From Pseudomonadota bacterium (GTDB lineage Bacteria; Pseudomonadota; Alphaproteobacteria; Rhizobiales; Aestuariivirgaceae): 64,000 nt of DNA. Positions 54,643-63,034 of the stretch are shown piece after piece. The translations under genes were made by a program, and so were the position numbers. The stretch is taken from positions 41,715 to 105,714 of the forward strand of contig CAUJIO010000009.1 in NCBI GenBank assembly GCA_963205315.1, written 5' to 3'. How positions within the stretch are numbered: position 1 is the stretch's first letter; the number at the start of each line of letters is the position of its first letter. Below the pieces are notes generated by a model. That model did no database searches, was not told where the DNA came from, and saw nothing but the letters and a program-made list of their open reading frames with translations.

Positions 54643-54686
54643 GCCATCACCCCTGTGTATCCAGTTGTCCTTATCCGATGCAGTAT

Positions 54687-54701
54687 TTAACGGGGCATTA
54701 A
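54687..54701. promoter_or_regulatory. CtrA-type binding site between ftsE and the zinc-ribbon gene
   Basis: TTAACGGGGCATTAA matches TTAA-N7-TTAA exactly. It lies 45 bases upstream of the ftsE start and 73 upstream of the zinc-ribbon gene. It is the only full match outside the putative origin that I found. Confidence 0.65.
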
Positions 54702-54773
54702 CCCTAACGGATATTTAGTAGCCGGGCGCCGCACTCAAATCTCTCAGCTCCCGCCAGGTTCCCGTTATCGGTC

Positions 54774-55484
54774 ATGATCATCCGCTGTCCCTCCTGCCGC
54801 ACCCGATTCGACTTGCCGGCATCGCGATTCGACGCCGATGGAACCATGATCAAGTGTTCGTCATGTGGCCATGACTGGATCGAGGGCCGGGCGGTCGAGA
54901 TCAGCCGGGATACTACGGCGCAGCTTCCAGCGCTTGCCGACACTACTTTCGAACCCGACTTCGAAATCCGCCGGCTGGTCGACGCTACGCGCGAGGCGCA
55001 AGAGAACTTCGCGGCACGCCGCAAGCGCCGCAGGGCGACGGCATTCGCCTGGGCGGGTCTCGCCCTTGCCGCCAGCTCACCTGTTGCCTTCGCCCTCGCC
55101 TTCCCCGAAACCACGGTCCAAACCGTTCCAAGCTCCATCTCGTTCTATAAGGCGCTGGGAAAAGACGTGAACGTCTACGGGCTGGCCATCCGCAATGTCG
55201 AGATGCAGCATCTGATCGATCAGGGCAAGCGCGTCATTGCCCTCAAGGGTGAAGTCGTCAATGTCTCCTCGTCCTCCCGGAAGATTCCCTGGTTGCGATT
55301 CGGCCTCAAGGATCCCGCACGGACCGAGATCTACACCTGGCAACTCGACACCGCTGCCAGACCGCTGAACCCGGGTGAGAGTACCACTTTCGTCACCCGG
55401 ATCGCTTCACCGCCCGAAGTGGCCGAACAGGTCGAAATTCGATTTGCCCGAATTGAAGAAATCGGCTCAAAGACACAGCCATGA
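54774..55484 (+). CDS. MJ0042-type zinc-ribbon membrane protein
   Basis: A 236-residue protein starting MIIRCPSCRTRFDLPASRF and then IKCSSCGHDW, which together form an MJ0042 zinc ribbon (CxxC...CxxC). A charged cytoplasmic linker with RRKRRR follows, then one transmembrane helix (about 88-110) and a beta-rich C-terminal domain containing IALKGEVVNVSSSSRKIP and a PPEVAEQVEIRF end. An export or surface-sensing role is possible but unproven. ATG 54774. It overlaps hpt by ATGA and shares its upstream region with ftsE. Confidence 0.82.
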   Translation: MIIRCPSCRTRFDLPASRFDADGTMIKCSSCGHDWIEGRAVEISRDTTAQLPALADTTFEPDFEIRRLVDATREAQENFAARRKRRRATAFAWAGLALAASSPVAFALAFPETTVQTVPSSISFYKALGKDVNVYGLAIRNVEMQHLIDQGKRVIALKGEVVNVSSSSRKIPWLRFGLKDPARTEIYTWQLDTAARPLNPGESTTFVTRIASPPEVAEQVEIRFARIEEIGSKTQP

Positions 55485-56038
55485 CTGATATCACCATCGA
55501 CGGCCATCGAATTGGCGTACTATTTTCCGACACAGAGATCGCTTCCCGGGTCAAGGCCATTGCGATCGAGATCGCGGCTCTCAAACCAGCGAACTTGCTG
55601 GTCGTTCCGATCCTGAAGGGAAGTTTCGTTTTTGCCGCTGACCTGATCCGGGCGATGCATCACGCCGGTCTGTCACCGGAGGTCGATTTCATGATCCTGT
55701 CGAGTTACCGGAAGTCGCAGAAGTCATCCGGTCAGGTCAACGTGCTGCGGGACATCGAGACCGACGTGAAGGGCCGTGACGTTCTGCTCATCGACGATAT
55801 TCTCGAATCTGGCCGTACTCTGGCGTTTGCCAAGGATCTTCTCAATGCCCGCGGCGCCAGGTCGACACTGACTGCCGTGCTGCTGAACAAACCCGGCCAT
55901 CTCGCCGCCCATATATCGGCGGATTTCCAGGGATTCGTTTGCCCGGACAAATTCGTCGTCGGCTACGGCATGGATATGGCGCACCAATTTCGTGAACTGC
56001 CATTTGTCGGGCATGTCATTCCGGCGACCGGTATCTAA
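55481..56038 (+). CDS. hpt: hypoxanthine phosphoribosyltransferase
   Basis: Salvages hypoxanthine (and often guanine) using PRPP. The 185-residue protein has the PRPP motif GRDVLLIDDILESGRTL near residue 95, VPILKGSFVFAADLIRAM near 43 and VGYGMDMAHQFRELPFVG near 166. ATG 55481 overlaps the zinc-ribbon stop. The stop overlaps that of the convergent small membrane-protein gene. Confidence 0.93.
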   Translation: MTDITIDGHRIGVLFSDTEIASRVKAIAIEIAALKPANLLVVPILKGSFVFAADLIRAMHHAGLSPEVDFMILSSYRKSQKSSGQVNVLRDIETDVKGRDVLLIDDILESGRTLAFAKDLLNARGARSTLTAVLLNKPGHLAAHISADFQGFVCPDKFVVGYGMDMAHQFRELPFVGHVIPATGI

Positions 56039-56247
56039 CGCAAAACCGATCCCGTTATAAATCCGGACGCAGCGACAAGGGTGCCCAGCATGAAGCCGGC
56101 CAGCACCGCCAGAAAAACCGAGTGCCGGCGCTTGTCCTCCCTATCCTGACGGATCCTTATCACCGCCCGAATTGCCAGGTCTTCGAGAGCCTCGCGGGAC
56201 ATCCCCCGGAGCGGGTCAGTAGCTTGTTCACGCATTGCACAATCCAT
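56035..56247 (-). CDS. small single-helix membrane protein
   Basis: A 70-residue protein with a soluble helical N-terminus (SREALEDLAIRAVIRIRQDREDKRR) and one transmembrane helix near the C-terminus (about 45-66). I do not recognise a family. It is the last minus-strand gene of the flagellar run, 53 bases after the previous gene, and overlaps the end of hpt by four bases. ATG 56247 or 56235. Confidence 0.55.
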   Translation of the reverse strand: MDCAMREQATDPLRGMSREALEDLAIRAVIRIRQDREDKRRHSVFLAVLAGFMLGTLVAASGFITGSVLR

Positions 56248-56300
56248 GAGTCACGGATTGCACTGAGCAAATCACGTGCCAGCTGCGAACTGCCCCATGG

Positions 56301-56810
56301 TCATACCCAAAACTCGCCGACGAACGCCATGCCGACCAGAACAAGAACAACGATGCTTGCACAGGTCCAGATTGCCACGAAGGGCAGCTCATTCTCCTCG
56401 GTGGAACCTGGCCGGGCCGGGTGGTCCTCGTTGGCGAGTTCAATCGCCAAATCCACGTCCTGATTGGTGGCTGTGAAGACTTCAGGGCGGATCGACGTCC
56501 GGGATTTGGTGCGAGGCTCTCCAGCATTGCCCCCGTGCAAGGTTGAACCTGGTCGAGTCAACGGTGGCGCCCATCCACACCAGACGGCCAGACCTCGCAG
56601 CTGGTGATAGGACAGGCTGGCTTCAACGAGCGGAGTATCATGGCCCTCGATGTATCGATTGAGCCGAAGTGGATCGCCTGATAGCCGCATGAGCTGCGCC
56701 TCGGCGTTTGCTCCGGCCTCCTGCCGGCTCGCTCCCGAAGCGATCTCGGACAATAGCTGAGCATTCCGTTGTGCTGCCGACAGCCGAGACTTTTCCAGCT
56801 GAAGACTCAC
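56301..56810 (-). CDS. hypothetical protein with a C-terminal membrane helix, flagellar operon
   Basis: A 169-residue protein that I do not recognise. The first 60 residues are helical and polar (LEKSRLSAAQRNAQLLSEIASGASRQ), the middle is Pro/Gly/Thr-rich, and the end is a single hydrophobic helix (about 144-165, FVAIWTCASIVVLVLVGMAF). This is the layout of a tail-anchored protein. GTG 56810 overlaps the preceding stop as GTGA, so it is coupled to the FliL-like gene. Confidence 0.6.
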   Translation of the reverse strand: MSLQLEKSRLSAAQRNAQLLSEIASGASRQEAGANAEAQLMRLSGDPLRLNRYIEGHDTPLVEASLSYHQLRGLAVWCGWAPPLTRPGSTLHGGNAGEPRTKSRTSIRPEVFTATNQDVDLAIELANEDHPARPGSTEENELPFVAIWTCASIVVLVLVGMAFVGEFWV

Positions 56811-57292
56811 TTGCCGTCCGCCGCCTTCTTTTCAATCCAGTTGGTACGGATATCGTCCCTGCGGACGTAATTCAGCTGTTGAAGGAGGACATGGCGAACC
56901 AGTTCTGCACCAATGCGCCTGTTAACCTCCACAGCAATGGCCGTCGTCAGGCGATCGAGATCGCGCGCCCGCAACCGTTGAAAATCGACGTCGGTACTCG
57001 AGAAGATCACCCGGAAGGCCGCATCGTTCAAATAGGGACCGGGTTCCAGTTTCTTTTCGCCCAATATTCTGCGATCCGCTTCAAACGACAATTGAATGAT
57101 CACATAGCCAACCACATCCCCGCCGCGAATGACCGGAATGCTGGTCATCTCCGTCTTTAATTCTTCCACGCCCTCGTCTTCCACGGCCTTGCCACCAGTG
57201 CCCGCGGCCGAGGACTTCAGATAGATTGATCCAAAGGTTGATGCCGCGGTCACCAAAATCACCCAAACCCCAATGAGGACGATCTTGAGCAT
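56807..57292 (-). CDS. FliL-like flagellum-associated membrane protein
   Basis: A 161-residue protein with one N-terminal transmembrane helix (about 4-26) and a periplasmic domain containing GGDVVGYVIIQLSFEADRRIL, RVIFSSTDVDFQRLRARDLDRL and the VLLQQLNYVRRDDIR end. The layout resembles FliL (helix then periplasmic domain), but the sequence is not typical FliL, so the link is inferred from context. It lies six bases after the FlgN-like gene. A role at the flagellar motor or an envelope function is possible. Confidence 0.65.
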   Translation of the reverse strand: MLKIVLIGVWVILVTAASTFGSIYLKSSAAGTGGKAVEDEGVEELKTEMTSIPVIRGGDVVGYVIIQLSFEADRRILGEKKLEPGPYLNDAAFRVIFSSTDVDFQRLRARDLDRLTTAIAVEVNRRIGAELVRHVLLQQLNYVRRDDIRTNWIEKKAADGK

Positions 57293-57298
57293 GTTCAG

Positions 57299-57664
57299 TC
57301 AGGTCCTGTTCCGGGAGTAGGTTCCGTCAGACTCCGCCGCGTGAAGACCCGAGATGATAATGTCGCTGACCTCTCCAACGGCCGCAATGTGAAGCTTGAG
57401 AAGTGTGGCGTTCCGCTTGAGTCCATCCGACAACCGCGACAAGAGGCTATCACAGGGATCGCACAACGGCGTTGAGCCGCTGGCGCGCTGGATTGCCATC
57501 AGCTCCCGAAGAGCATGATTTTTGCGCTCCGTAAAACCAGCATGGCTGACGACCCTTCGCCCTTCGAGAACCGCATTCTCTTCATCGACGATCTCGATCA
57601 GCTTGACGATTGCGGAGCGGAATGGCGAATTGGACTGCTCCGCCAGTGCATCATGAAGTCTCAC
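57299..57664 (-). CDS. FlgN-like flagellar export chaperone
   Basis: A 121-residue helical protein. AIVKLIEIVDEENAVLEGRR and FTERKNHALRELMAIQRAS match the general pattern of alphaproteobacterial FlgN, which guards the hook-junction proteins FlgK and FlgL before export. FlgL is encoded at the head of this same run. GTG 57664 has GGAGG seven bases upstream, a strong site. No membrane helix. Confidence 0.72.
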   Translation of the reverse strand: MRLHDALAEQSNSPFRSAIVKLIEIVDEENAVLEGRRVVSHAGFTERKNHALRELMAIQRASGSTPLCDPCDSLLSRLSDGLKRNATLLKLHIAAVGEVSDIIISGLHAAESDGTYSRNRT

Positions 57665-57701
57665 GGCCTAACCTCCGGCTGCCAGACGCGATCACGTTCA
57701 T

Positions 57702-58235
57702 CTAACTCGTGAAACTGGAAATTACCGTCTGCTCAAAATAGGGCCACTGCGGCATGCTGACGGGATTGCTGGGCGAGTTTCTCTCAGACAATTTACTTGC
57801 AAGACCCAGTCCGCCAGCATCCGTATAGACAGATGCAAGTTGATCGGCTGCCAGCGAGCGCCACACACCCGACGAAGCGGATTCATCACCGTAAATGCCT
57901 GAGTCCGCAGCCGGCAGCATTGACTCGAACATGTTGCGGATGAACATCTGTTCGAAGGCCGCTTGCGGACTGATCCCCTCTGTCCGATGGCGCGAGAGGG
58001 CGTTGGCCGCGCCCGCTGCAAGGTCGCTGTCTGCGGCATCGAGAACATCTACAATGAGATCAGCCTTCGCACCCTCCGATCCCGCCAGCCCCTTCACGAC
58101 ATCGGTAAAGGATGCCGGCCCCGTGGCGGTTCCTGCCATTGCCAACTTCTGCGCGGCGGTTTCAGGGCCGGTCCGGCTGCTCGGCGCATTCCGCATGACG
58201 TCCAGAACAAGATCCGAGGGAATTGACACCGACAT
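57702..58235 (-). CDS. FlgJ-like rod-binding protein
   Basis: A 177-residue protein whose second half has the rod-binding domain: AAFEQMFIRNMFESMLPAADSG, then a segment with VWRSLAADQLASVYTDAGGLGLA. It lacks the muramidase domain of enterobacterial FlgJ, as is usual in alphaproteobacteria. It would cap or scaffold the growing flagellar rod. I chose ATG 58235 with GGAG ten bases upstream; the 28 open codons before it do not look like protein. Confidence 0.78.
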   Translation of the reverse strand: MSVSIPSDLVLDVMRNAPSSRTGPETAAQKLAMAGTATGPASFTDVVKGLAGSEGAKADLIVDVLDAADSDLAAGAANALSRHRTEGISPQAAFEQMFIRNMFESMLPAADSGIYGDESASSGVWRSLAADQLASVYTDAGGLGLASKLSERNSPSNPVSMPQWPYFEQTVISSFTS

Positions 58236-58263
58236 CGCAGCAACACTCCAGTTTTGCTGGCAT

Positions 58264-58668
58264 TCAATCAGACACGTCTTGTGGCAAGCTGATCGCGCTT
58301 GAACTGCCAACCAGTTCAAACAGGGCCTTGTCCGCCTCTATCCGCTCCTGCCATCCTCGCTGCTCTGTCCATAAGTTGGCCGTCGCGTGCTTCCGCGTGT
58401 TCAGGGTAACGAGACTCGCAAGACTTGCCGCATGGCTCTGACGCAATGCAGCGATGTCCGCAACCACTTGCGCCAATCGCTTGCTTGTCGAGGCGTGGAT
58501 CGGCAACCTTTCAACAATTACAGACGAGAGCGAAGCGTCCAATGCAGATCGCTTTCCCTCAAGCTGCGAAATCTTACGTTCGATGTGGAGCAGCCTGAAC
58601 TCGGCAACTTTCTTCCGCACTGCGAGAGCCTCGCTCAGTCGGTGCAATCTTCTTATGCCGTCCGTCAA
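58264..58668 (-). CDS. hypothetical coiled-coil protein after fliR
   Basis: A 134-residue, almost entirely helical protein with heptad-like stretches (LHRLSEALAVRKKVAEFRLLHIERKISQLEGKRSALDA). This is the look of a FliJ-like or other flagellar export helper, but no family can be named. TTG 58668 overlaps the fliR stop as TTGA and has GGGGGG four bases upstream. It lies 28 bases before the FlgJ-like gene. Confidence 0.6.
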   Translation of the reverse strand: MTDGIRRLHRLSEALAVRKKVAEFRLLHIERKISQLEGKRSALDASLSSVIVERLPIHASTSKRLAQVVADIAALRQSHAASLASLVTLNTRKHATANLWTEQRGWQERIEADKALFELVGSSSAISLPQDVSD

Positions 58669-59426
58669 AATCCCCCCACACTCAGCCAGGATTCATACGA
58701 GCCAATGAAGATCATCATCCAGTCCGTCCAAAGCAAGTGAAACAGCAGGAACCCGACCAGCATCACGAGACCGGTCGTCGCGTGATAAAATGAAATCTGC
58801 GGCACAAAGCGATTTGCCAGGCCAAGCGCAATGTTGATCGTGATGCCGTAAAAAATGAATGGCGCAGCAAGACGCACTGCGAGAATGGACGTTTCTGCCA
58901 AGACTCTTGTGAAGTCCTCAAGCATGCTGCCTGGATCGAGCGGAGCGGAGACAGGGATAATCGCATAGGACTCGATGATGGCCTTCAGCATCTCGATGTG
59001 CAGTCCCAATGCCAGTATCATCATCACAGCTGCGGAAGACGTTAGCGTCGCCAGAGGAGAACCTGAATCGCCTTCCTCCAGCGCCACACCTGGTATGCCA
59101 GCCAGACCAATGGTGCCAGATATCGTGTTGGCTGCAAACTGCAGACCCAGGAGAAACAGGCGGCCCATCAATCCGATCATGATGCCAATGGTGCTTTCAC
59201 CCAGGATCATTGACAACCGGCGTTCACTGATTGCCAAAGTTACGTCCGTCATCACAGTTCCGACCAGCAAGGGTGAAACGGCAAGAACGATCGCAATCGC
59301 AACCAGTAAACGAATCTGCATCGGAATTCGTGCACTCGACAGGCCTGGTGCCAGAATGATGCAGCCGCCCACACGGCAGAAGAGCAGAAAAACACAGAAA
59401 GCCACATCTTCCGCATTTGCTGTCAC
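58665..59426 (-). CDS. fliR: flagellar export gate protein FliR
   Basis: Component of the FliPQR export gate of the flagellar type III apparatus. The 253-residue protein has about six transmembrane helices. [37 protein letters not shown] is the typical N-terminal region, and [30 protein letters not shown] is typical of the C-terminal half. GTG 59426 overlaps the flhA stop as GTGA. Confidence 0.93.
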   Translation of the reverse strand: MTANAEDVAFCVFLLFCRVGGCIILAPGLSSARIPMQIRLLVAIAIVLAVSPLLVGTVMTDVTLAISERRLSMILGESTIGIMIGLMGRLFLLGLQFAANTISGTIGLAGIPGVALEEGDSGSPLATLTSSAAVMMILALGLHIEMLKAIIESYAIIPVSAPLDPGSMLEDFTRVLAETSILAVRLAAPFIFYGITINIALGLANRFVPQISFYHATTGLVMLVGFLLFHLLWTDWMMIFIGSYESWLSVGGF

Positions 59427-61513
59427 GACATGGATCCGATCACCTCGACTCGAATGCCGCGTGCGATCTCGATATGCGACAGGATTGGCAAATTCGGGAA
59501 CAACCGGTCAACGATCATGCGGACATAGGGCCGCGCCTCAGGAGCAGTGACCAGCGCAAAATGATCGCCCTTGTCCATGAACGTCTTGACGGACTTGTTC
59601 ATCTCCGCGGCAAATTGCTCGATCAGCCGCGGATCTATATCGAATTCCACCACCTCGCCCTTGCCATCCCGCTTGAGGCTCTGCAGGAACGATATGTCCC
59701 AGCGGCTGCCAAGCCTGACAACCTTCAACACGCCATCTTGCGCCAGGTCCCCGCAGATTTGCTGGGCGATCCGGAGACGCACATGTTCCATGATCGATTC
59801 GGGCTTGCGAACGTGAGGCGCGACCTCGGCAATTGCCTCAAGGATGAGATGCAGATTGCGAATTGAAACCCGTTCGGCCAGCAGCATCTTCAAAATAGCC
59901 TGCAATCCCGAGAACGACAGCAGAGCAGGGCATGTCTCGTCCAGCAGCCGCTTGTATTCCGGCTCGAGCCGGTCTGTGAGCGCGCGCAGATCCTTGTATG
60001 ACAGCAGATGACCCAGATTGGTGCGGATCACTTCCGAGAGATGTGTCAGCATCACAGACATGCTGTCCACGGGCCTGAAACCTTCGGCCCGCAATTCTAC
60101 CGAAAATAAATCAGGATACCAGAAGGCCTCCATGCCAAATGCCGGCTCCCGCACTTCGTCGCCCGGCAGGTTCGGCCTAGCCCGAGCGCCCGGGATCACC
60201 AGGATCTCACCCGGCCGCAATTCAAAACTGGCAGCCGTCGTGCCATGAATCCTGATGCAGTAGCTCTTCGGTGGAATCATCAGGTCATCGCTCAGCCGGA
60301 TATCCGGAATCACGAATCCATACTCCTGTGCAAACCGCCGCCGCATCTTGGACACCCGATGGGCGAGCTCGCCGTGAGACACCAGCATGGTGCCAGAGAT
60401 TTGCCGGCCGAGCTTGAGTTCGATCTCGGATGTCCGCAGGAGTTCCTTGACCGAATTGCGTTCCTCATCCTGCTTGGCAGCCGCGGCCTGATTGGCCGTC
60501 GCCGCAGCCAGGTTCTCCGCTTCGATCTTCTGGCGCCTGATCGACAGAGCTCCGGCTGCCGTGAGCCCTGAAAGTAACGCAAACGGGAAGAACGGCAGTC
60601 CCGGTGCGAGTGACAGCGACCCCAATAGCATCGAAGCAACCCACAGCGCCCTGGGATAAGCCCCCAATTGACGGAAGATCGCTTCCTGTGCCGCGCCCCT
60701 GTTGCCCCCCTTGGACACCAGCAGGCCAGCCGCCAATGACACGATCAGCGCTGGAATTTGTGTGACCAGCCCATCACCGACAGAAAGCTTCGTGTAGACA
60801 TCTGCAGATTGCGCGAAGCTCAAGTCGTGACGGAACATGCCAATGATAATGCCGCCGAAAATATTGACGCCGGTAATGATGATGCCGGCGATGGCATCGC
60901 CGCGCACGAATTTTGAGGCGCCATCCATGGAGCCGAAGAAGGAACTTTCCTGCTCGAGTTCAGCCCGCCGCCGCCTCGCCTCGGTTTCGTCAATCAGGCC
61001 GGCGGACAGATCGGCATCGATGGCCATTTGCTTGCCGGGTATTGCATCGAGTGTGAATCTCGCGCCGACTTCCGCAATGCGGCCCGCGCCCTTCGTGATC
61101 ACCATGAAATTGATCGTAATGAGAATCAGGAAGACAATGACGCCAATGACAAAATCGCCGCCCATGACGAGCTTTGAAAACCCGCCGACGATGTGCCCTG
61201 CCGCCGCTGGCCCGTCATGCCCGTGTGAAAGGATCAGGCGCGTGGTTGCAACGTTGAGCGCGAGCCGTAACAATGTTGCGATGAGCAACACCGTCGGAAA
61301 TGCTGAAAAATCAAGTGGCCGCTGAATCCACAACGCGACCATCAGGATGACCACCGACAGCGAGATCGACATGGCGAGACCCATGTCGAGCAGCAGTGGC
61401 GGCAGCGGGAGAAAAAGTACGACCAGAATCGCCACGATCCCAATCGCGAACCCGACGTCACGGTTTCCTGCTGCCAACGTCTCGGACTTGATGGTTCGTA
61501 CCGCCTCAGACAT
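59423..61513 (-). CDS. flhA: flagellar export protein FlhA
   Basis: Large export-gate protein that receives substrates and couples proton flow to export. The 696-residue protein has eight N-terminal transmembrane helices (about 20-330), including the conserved cytoplasmic loop [35 protein letters not shown] cytoplasmic docking domain ends in [19 protein letters not shown] chose ATG 61513 over an in-frame TTG at 61525. It lies 44 bases after fliQ and overlaps fliR. Confidence 0.96.
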   Translation of the reverse strand: MSEAVRTIKSETLAAGNRDVGFAIGIVAILVVLFLPLPPLLLDMGLAMSISLSVVILMVALWIQRPLDFSAFPTVLLIATLLRLALNVATTRLILSHGHDGPAAAGHIVGGFSKLVMGGDFVIGVIVFLILITINFMVITKGAGRIAEVGARFTLDAIPGKQMAIDADLSAGLIDETEARRRRAELEQESSFFGSMDGASKFVRGDAIAGIIITGVNIFGGIIIGMFRHDLSFAQSADVYTKLSVGDGLVTQIPALIVSLAAGLLVSKGGNRGAAQEAIFRQLGAYPRALWVASMLLGSLSLAPGLPFFPFALLSGLTAAGALSIRRQKIEAENLAAATANQAAAAKQDEERNSVKELLRTSEIELKLGRQISGTMLVSHGELAHRVSKMRRRFAQEYGFVIPDIRLSDDLMIPPKSYCIRIHGTTAASFELRPGEILVIPGARARPNLPGDEVREPAFGMEAFWYPDLFSVELRAEGFRPVDSMSVMLTHLSEVIRTNLGHLLSYKDLRALTDRLEPEYKRLLDETCPALLSFSGLQAILKMLLAERVSIRNLHLILEAIAEVAPHVRKPESIMEHVRLRIAQQICGDLAQDGVLKVVRLGSRWDISFLQSLKRDGKGEVVEFDIDPRLIEQFAAEMNKSVKTFMDKGDHFALVTAPEARPYVRMIVDRLFPNLPILSHIEIARGIRVEVIGSMS

Positions 61514-61557
61514 GGCGTGACCCAATCACCACTTGGCAAACGAGGGACTGCGGCGCA

Positions 61558-61824
61558 TCAGAACCCTGTTTCAATGCGCGCATACACCTCCTCGGTGAAT
61601 GACATCAGTTGCGAGGCCGCAAATGGGGCCAAGAGGAGCAATGCGCCAAAGACCGCCAGGATCTTCGGGACGAAAGTCAAGGTTGCTTCCTGGACCTGTG
61701 TGAGAGCCTGAATCAGGGCAATGGCTATGCCCACGAGCATAGCCGCACCCACCGCGGGGCCGGAACCCACGATCACAGACCAGATCGCGTCCTGAACAAG
61801 TTTCAAGGCGTCGGCTTCACTCAT
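61558..61824 (-). CDS. fliQ: flagellar export gate protein FliQ
   Basis: An 88-residue protein with two transmembrane helices (about 15-38 and 50-72), part of the FliPQR core. VGIAIALIQALTQVQEATLTFVPKI is the conserved segment. ATG 61824 is two bases after the flgD stop. Order flgD-fliQ-flhA-fliR matches the motility clusters of rhizobia. Confidence 0.93.
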   Translation of the reverse strand: MSEADALKLVQDAIWSVIVGSGPAVGAAMLVGIAIALIQALTQVQEATLTFVPKILAVFGALLLLAPFAASQLMSFTEEVYARIETGF

Positions 61825-61826
61825 TG

Positions 61827-62234
61827 TCAGCTGATCCGGAGACCATCATTGACGGACAGACGCTTTCCATCTTCAAGAACGACGAACAATCCATTCGGAG
61901 TCATCTCGACGCTCTTGACGATTCCGCTTACGTCCCCCTGCAGCGTCGACACGGTCTTGTTCAATAGCATGCCGGCCTGGCCCGCACTTGATACTGCCAG
62001 CAGGCTCTCAAGCTTTTCATTGAGCTTGATGCTCTGTTCGACATTGGAGAAGGAAGCGAGCTGAGACATGGTCTCGGCCGGATCATTGGGCTTTGTTGGA
62101 TCCTGGTTCTTCATCGATGCGATCAGCAGCTTGAGGAATGAGTCATAGTTCAGTTCGGCTGACGCCGCGTCGCCGGCAGCAGACGCCGGCGCGGGTGGGC
62201 GAGGCGAACCGGTCAGCTGGGATATCGTCATCAT
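61827..62234 (-). CDS. flgD: flagellar hook assembly protein FlgD
   Basis: Scaffold cap for hook assembly, exported and later lost. The 135-residue protein has the conserved FLKLLIASMKNQDPTKPNDPAETMSQLASFSNVEQSIKLN region (about 33-72). It is much shorter than enterobacterial FlgD because it lacks the C-terminal tudor-like and Fn3 domains, as in many alphaproteobacteria. ATG 62234 overlaps the flbT stop as ATGA; a second ATG follows directly. Confidence 0.92.
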   Translation of the reverse strand: MMTISQLTGSPRPPAPASAAGDAASAELNYDSFLKLLIASMKNQDPTKPNDPAETMSQLASFSNVEQSIKLNEKLESLLAVSSAGQAGMLLNKTVSTLQGDVSGIVKSVEMTPNGLFVVLEDGKRLSVNDGLRIS

Positions 62235-62641
62235 GCCGCCGCCTCATCGCCGAGTTTGGCCGTCAAATTCCGCTCGGTATCATCGCGATCAAAAAAGCTT
62301 CGCAGTATCTTCAAAGCGTCGAAGAAGCGGCCGTCCAGCACCCTCAACCCCGCGGCATCAAGTGCCTCGGCTGCACCAGGGTGAGCCGCTGTTTGCCGCA
62401 CGCGATGCGAGAGGTGCTTGTACAGTTCGGCAGACATTCCGGAATTGCCGGGATCCATCAGCATGGTCTGTACGACAAAATAAAGCTGTCTGAAGGGAGT
62501 GACCGCTTCTTCTACCTGCATCACATGGTTCTCCAGAAGGAAGTTCACATCATTGAGGAACTCGAGGGACGTGCGCCTGTCGGCTCTCAATACGGCGCCG
62601 TTGACGTAGAGCTTCTCGCCCCGCTTCAGATGGATGAACAT
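62231..62641 (-). CDS. flbT: flagellin synthesis repressor FlbT
   Basis: Alphaproteobacterial post-transcriptional regulator that binds flagellin mRNA; in Caulobacter it represses flagellin until the hook is complete. The 136-residue protein has LKRGEKLYVNGAVLRADRRTSLEFLN and FLLENHVM near the N-terminus. ATG 62641 is one base after the flaF stop. With flaF it forms a regulatory pair acting on flagellin synthesis. Confidence 0.92.
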   Translation of the reverse strand: MFIHLKRGEKLYVNGAVLRADRRTSLEFLNDVNFLLENHVMQVEEAVTPFRQLYFVVQTMLMDPGNSGMSAELYKHLSHRVRQTAAHPGAAEALDAAGLRVLDGRFFDALKILRSFFDRDDTERNLTAKLGDEAAA

Positions 62642-62642
62642 G

Positions 62643-62996
62643 TCATCTCTTCTCCAGTCCCCTGCGTATTGTCTCAGACACCTCGATCAGCGCCGCAAAG
62701 TCTTCGACCTTGCCGAGCCGTATGTCCTCCGTTCGACGGAGAACCCATATGCCGATCGATATCAGGTCTGCCTTGAGTGAAGCCGGAAGACCGTTTTCCG
62801 TATCCGCCAGATCATCGAGAAGGAAGCACCAGAGACGGCTGGTAAATAGCAAGGCCTCCACCGATTCCCGGGACCCCCGGCTGCTCATTTGTGCGGCCTT
62901 CAGAAGCTTGATTGAGCGATCGAAGGCCGCGCGTTCATTGTCGCGGATCGCATCTGTCGTGTCCGCCATCATCTCGTTGTAGATCGAATGATACAT
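62643..62996 (-). CDS. flaF: flagellar biosynthesis regulator FlaF
   Basis: Acts with FlbT to control flagellin synthesis and filament assembly. The 117-residue protein has the FlaF core: YNEMMADTTDAIRDNERAAFDRSIKLLKAAQ, then RLWCFLLDDLADTENGLPASLKADLISIGIWVLRR. I chose ATG 62996, which starts the family-like part; a TTG at 63038 overlapping the flgL stop would add 14 residues. It lies between flgL and flbT. Confidence 0.92.
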   Translation of the reverse strand: MYHSIYNEMMADTTDAIRDNERAAFDRSIKLLKAAQMSSRGSRESVEALLFTSRLWCFLLDDLADTENGLPASLKADLISIGIWVLRRTEDIRLGKVEDFAALIEVSETIRRGLEKR

Positions 62997-63034
62997 GATC
63001 GTCCTGTTGTCCTCCCCGGACACGCGTAGCGGCG

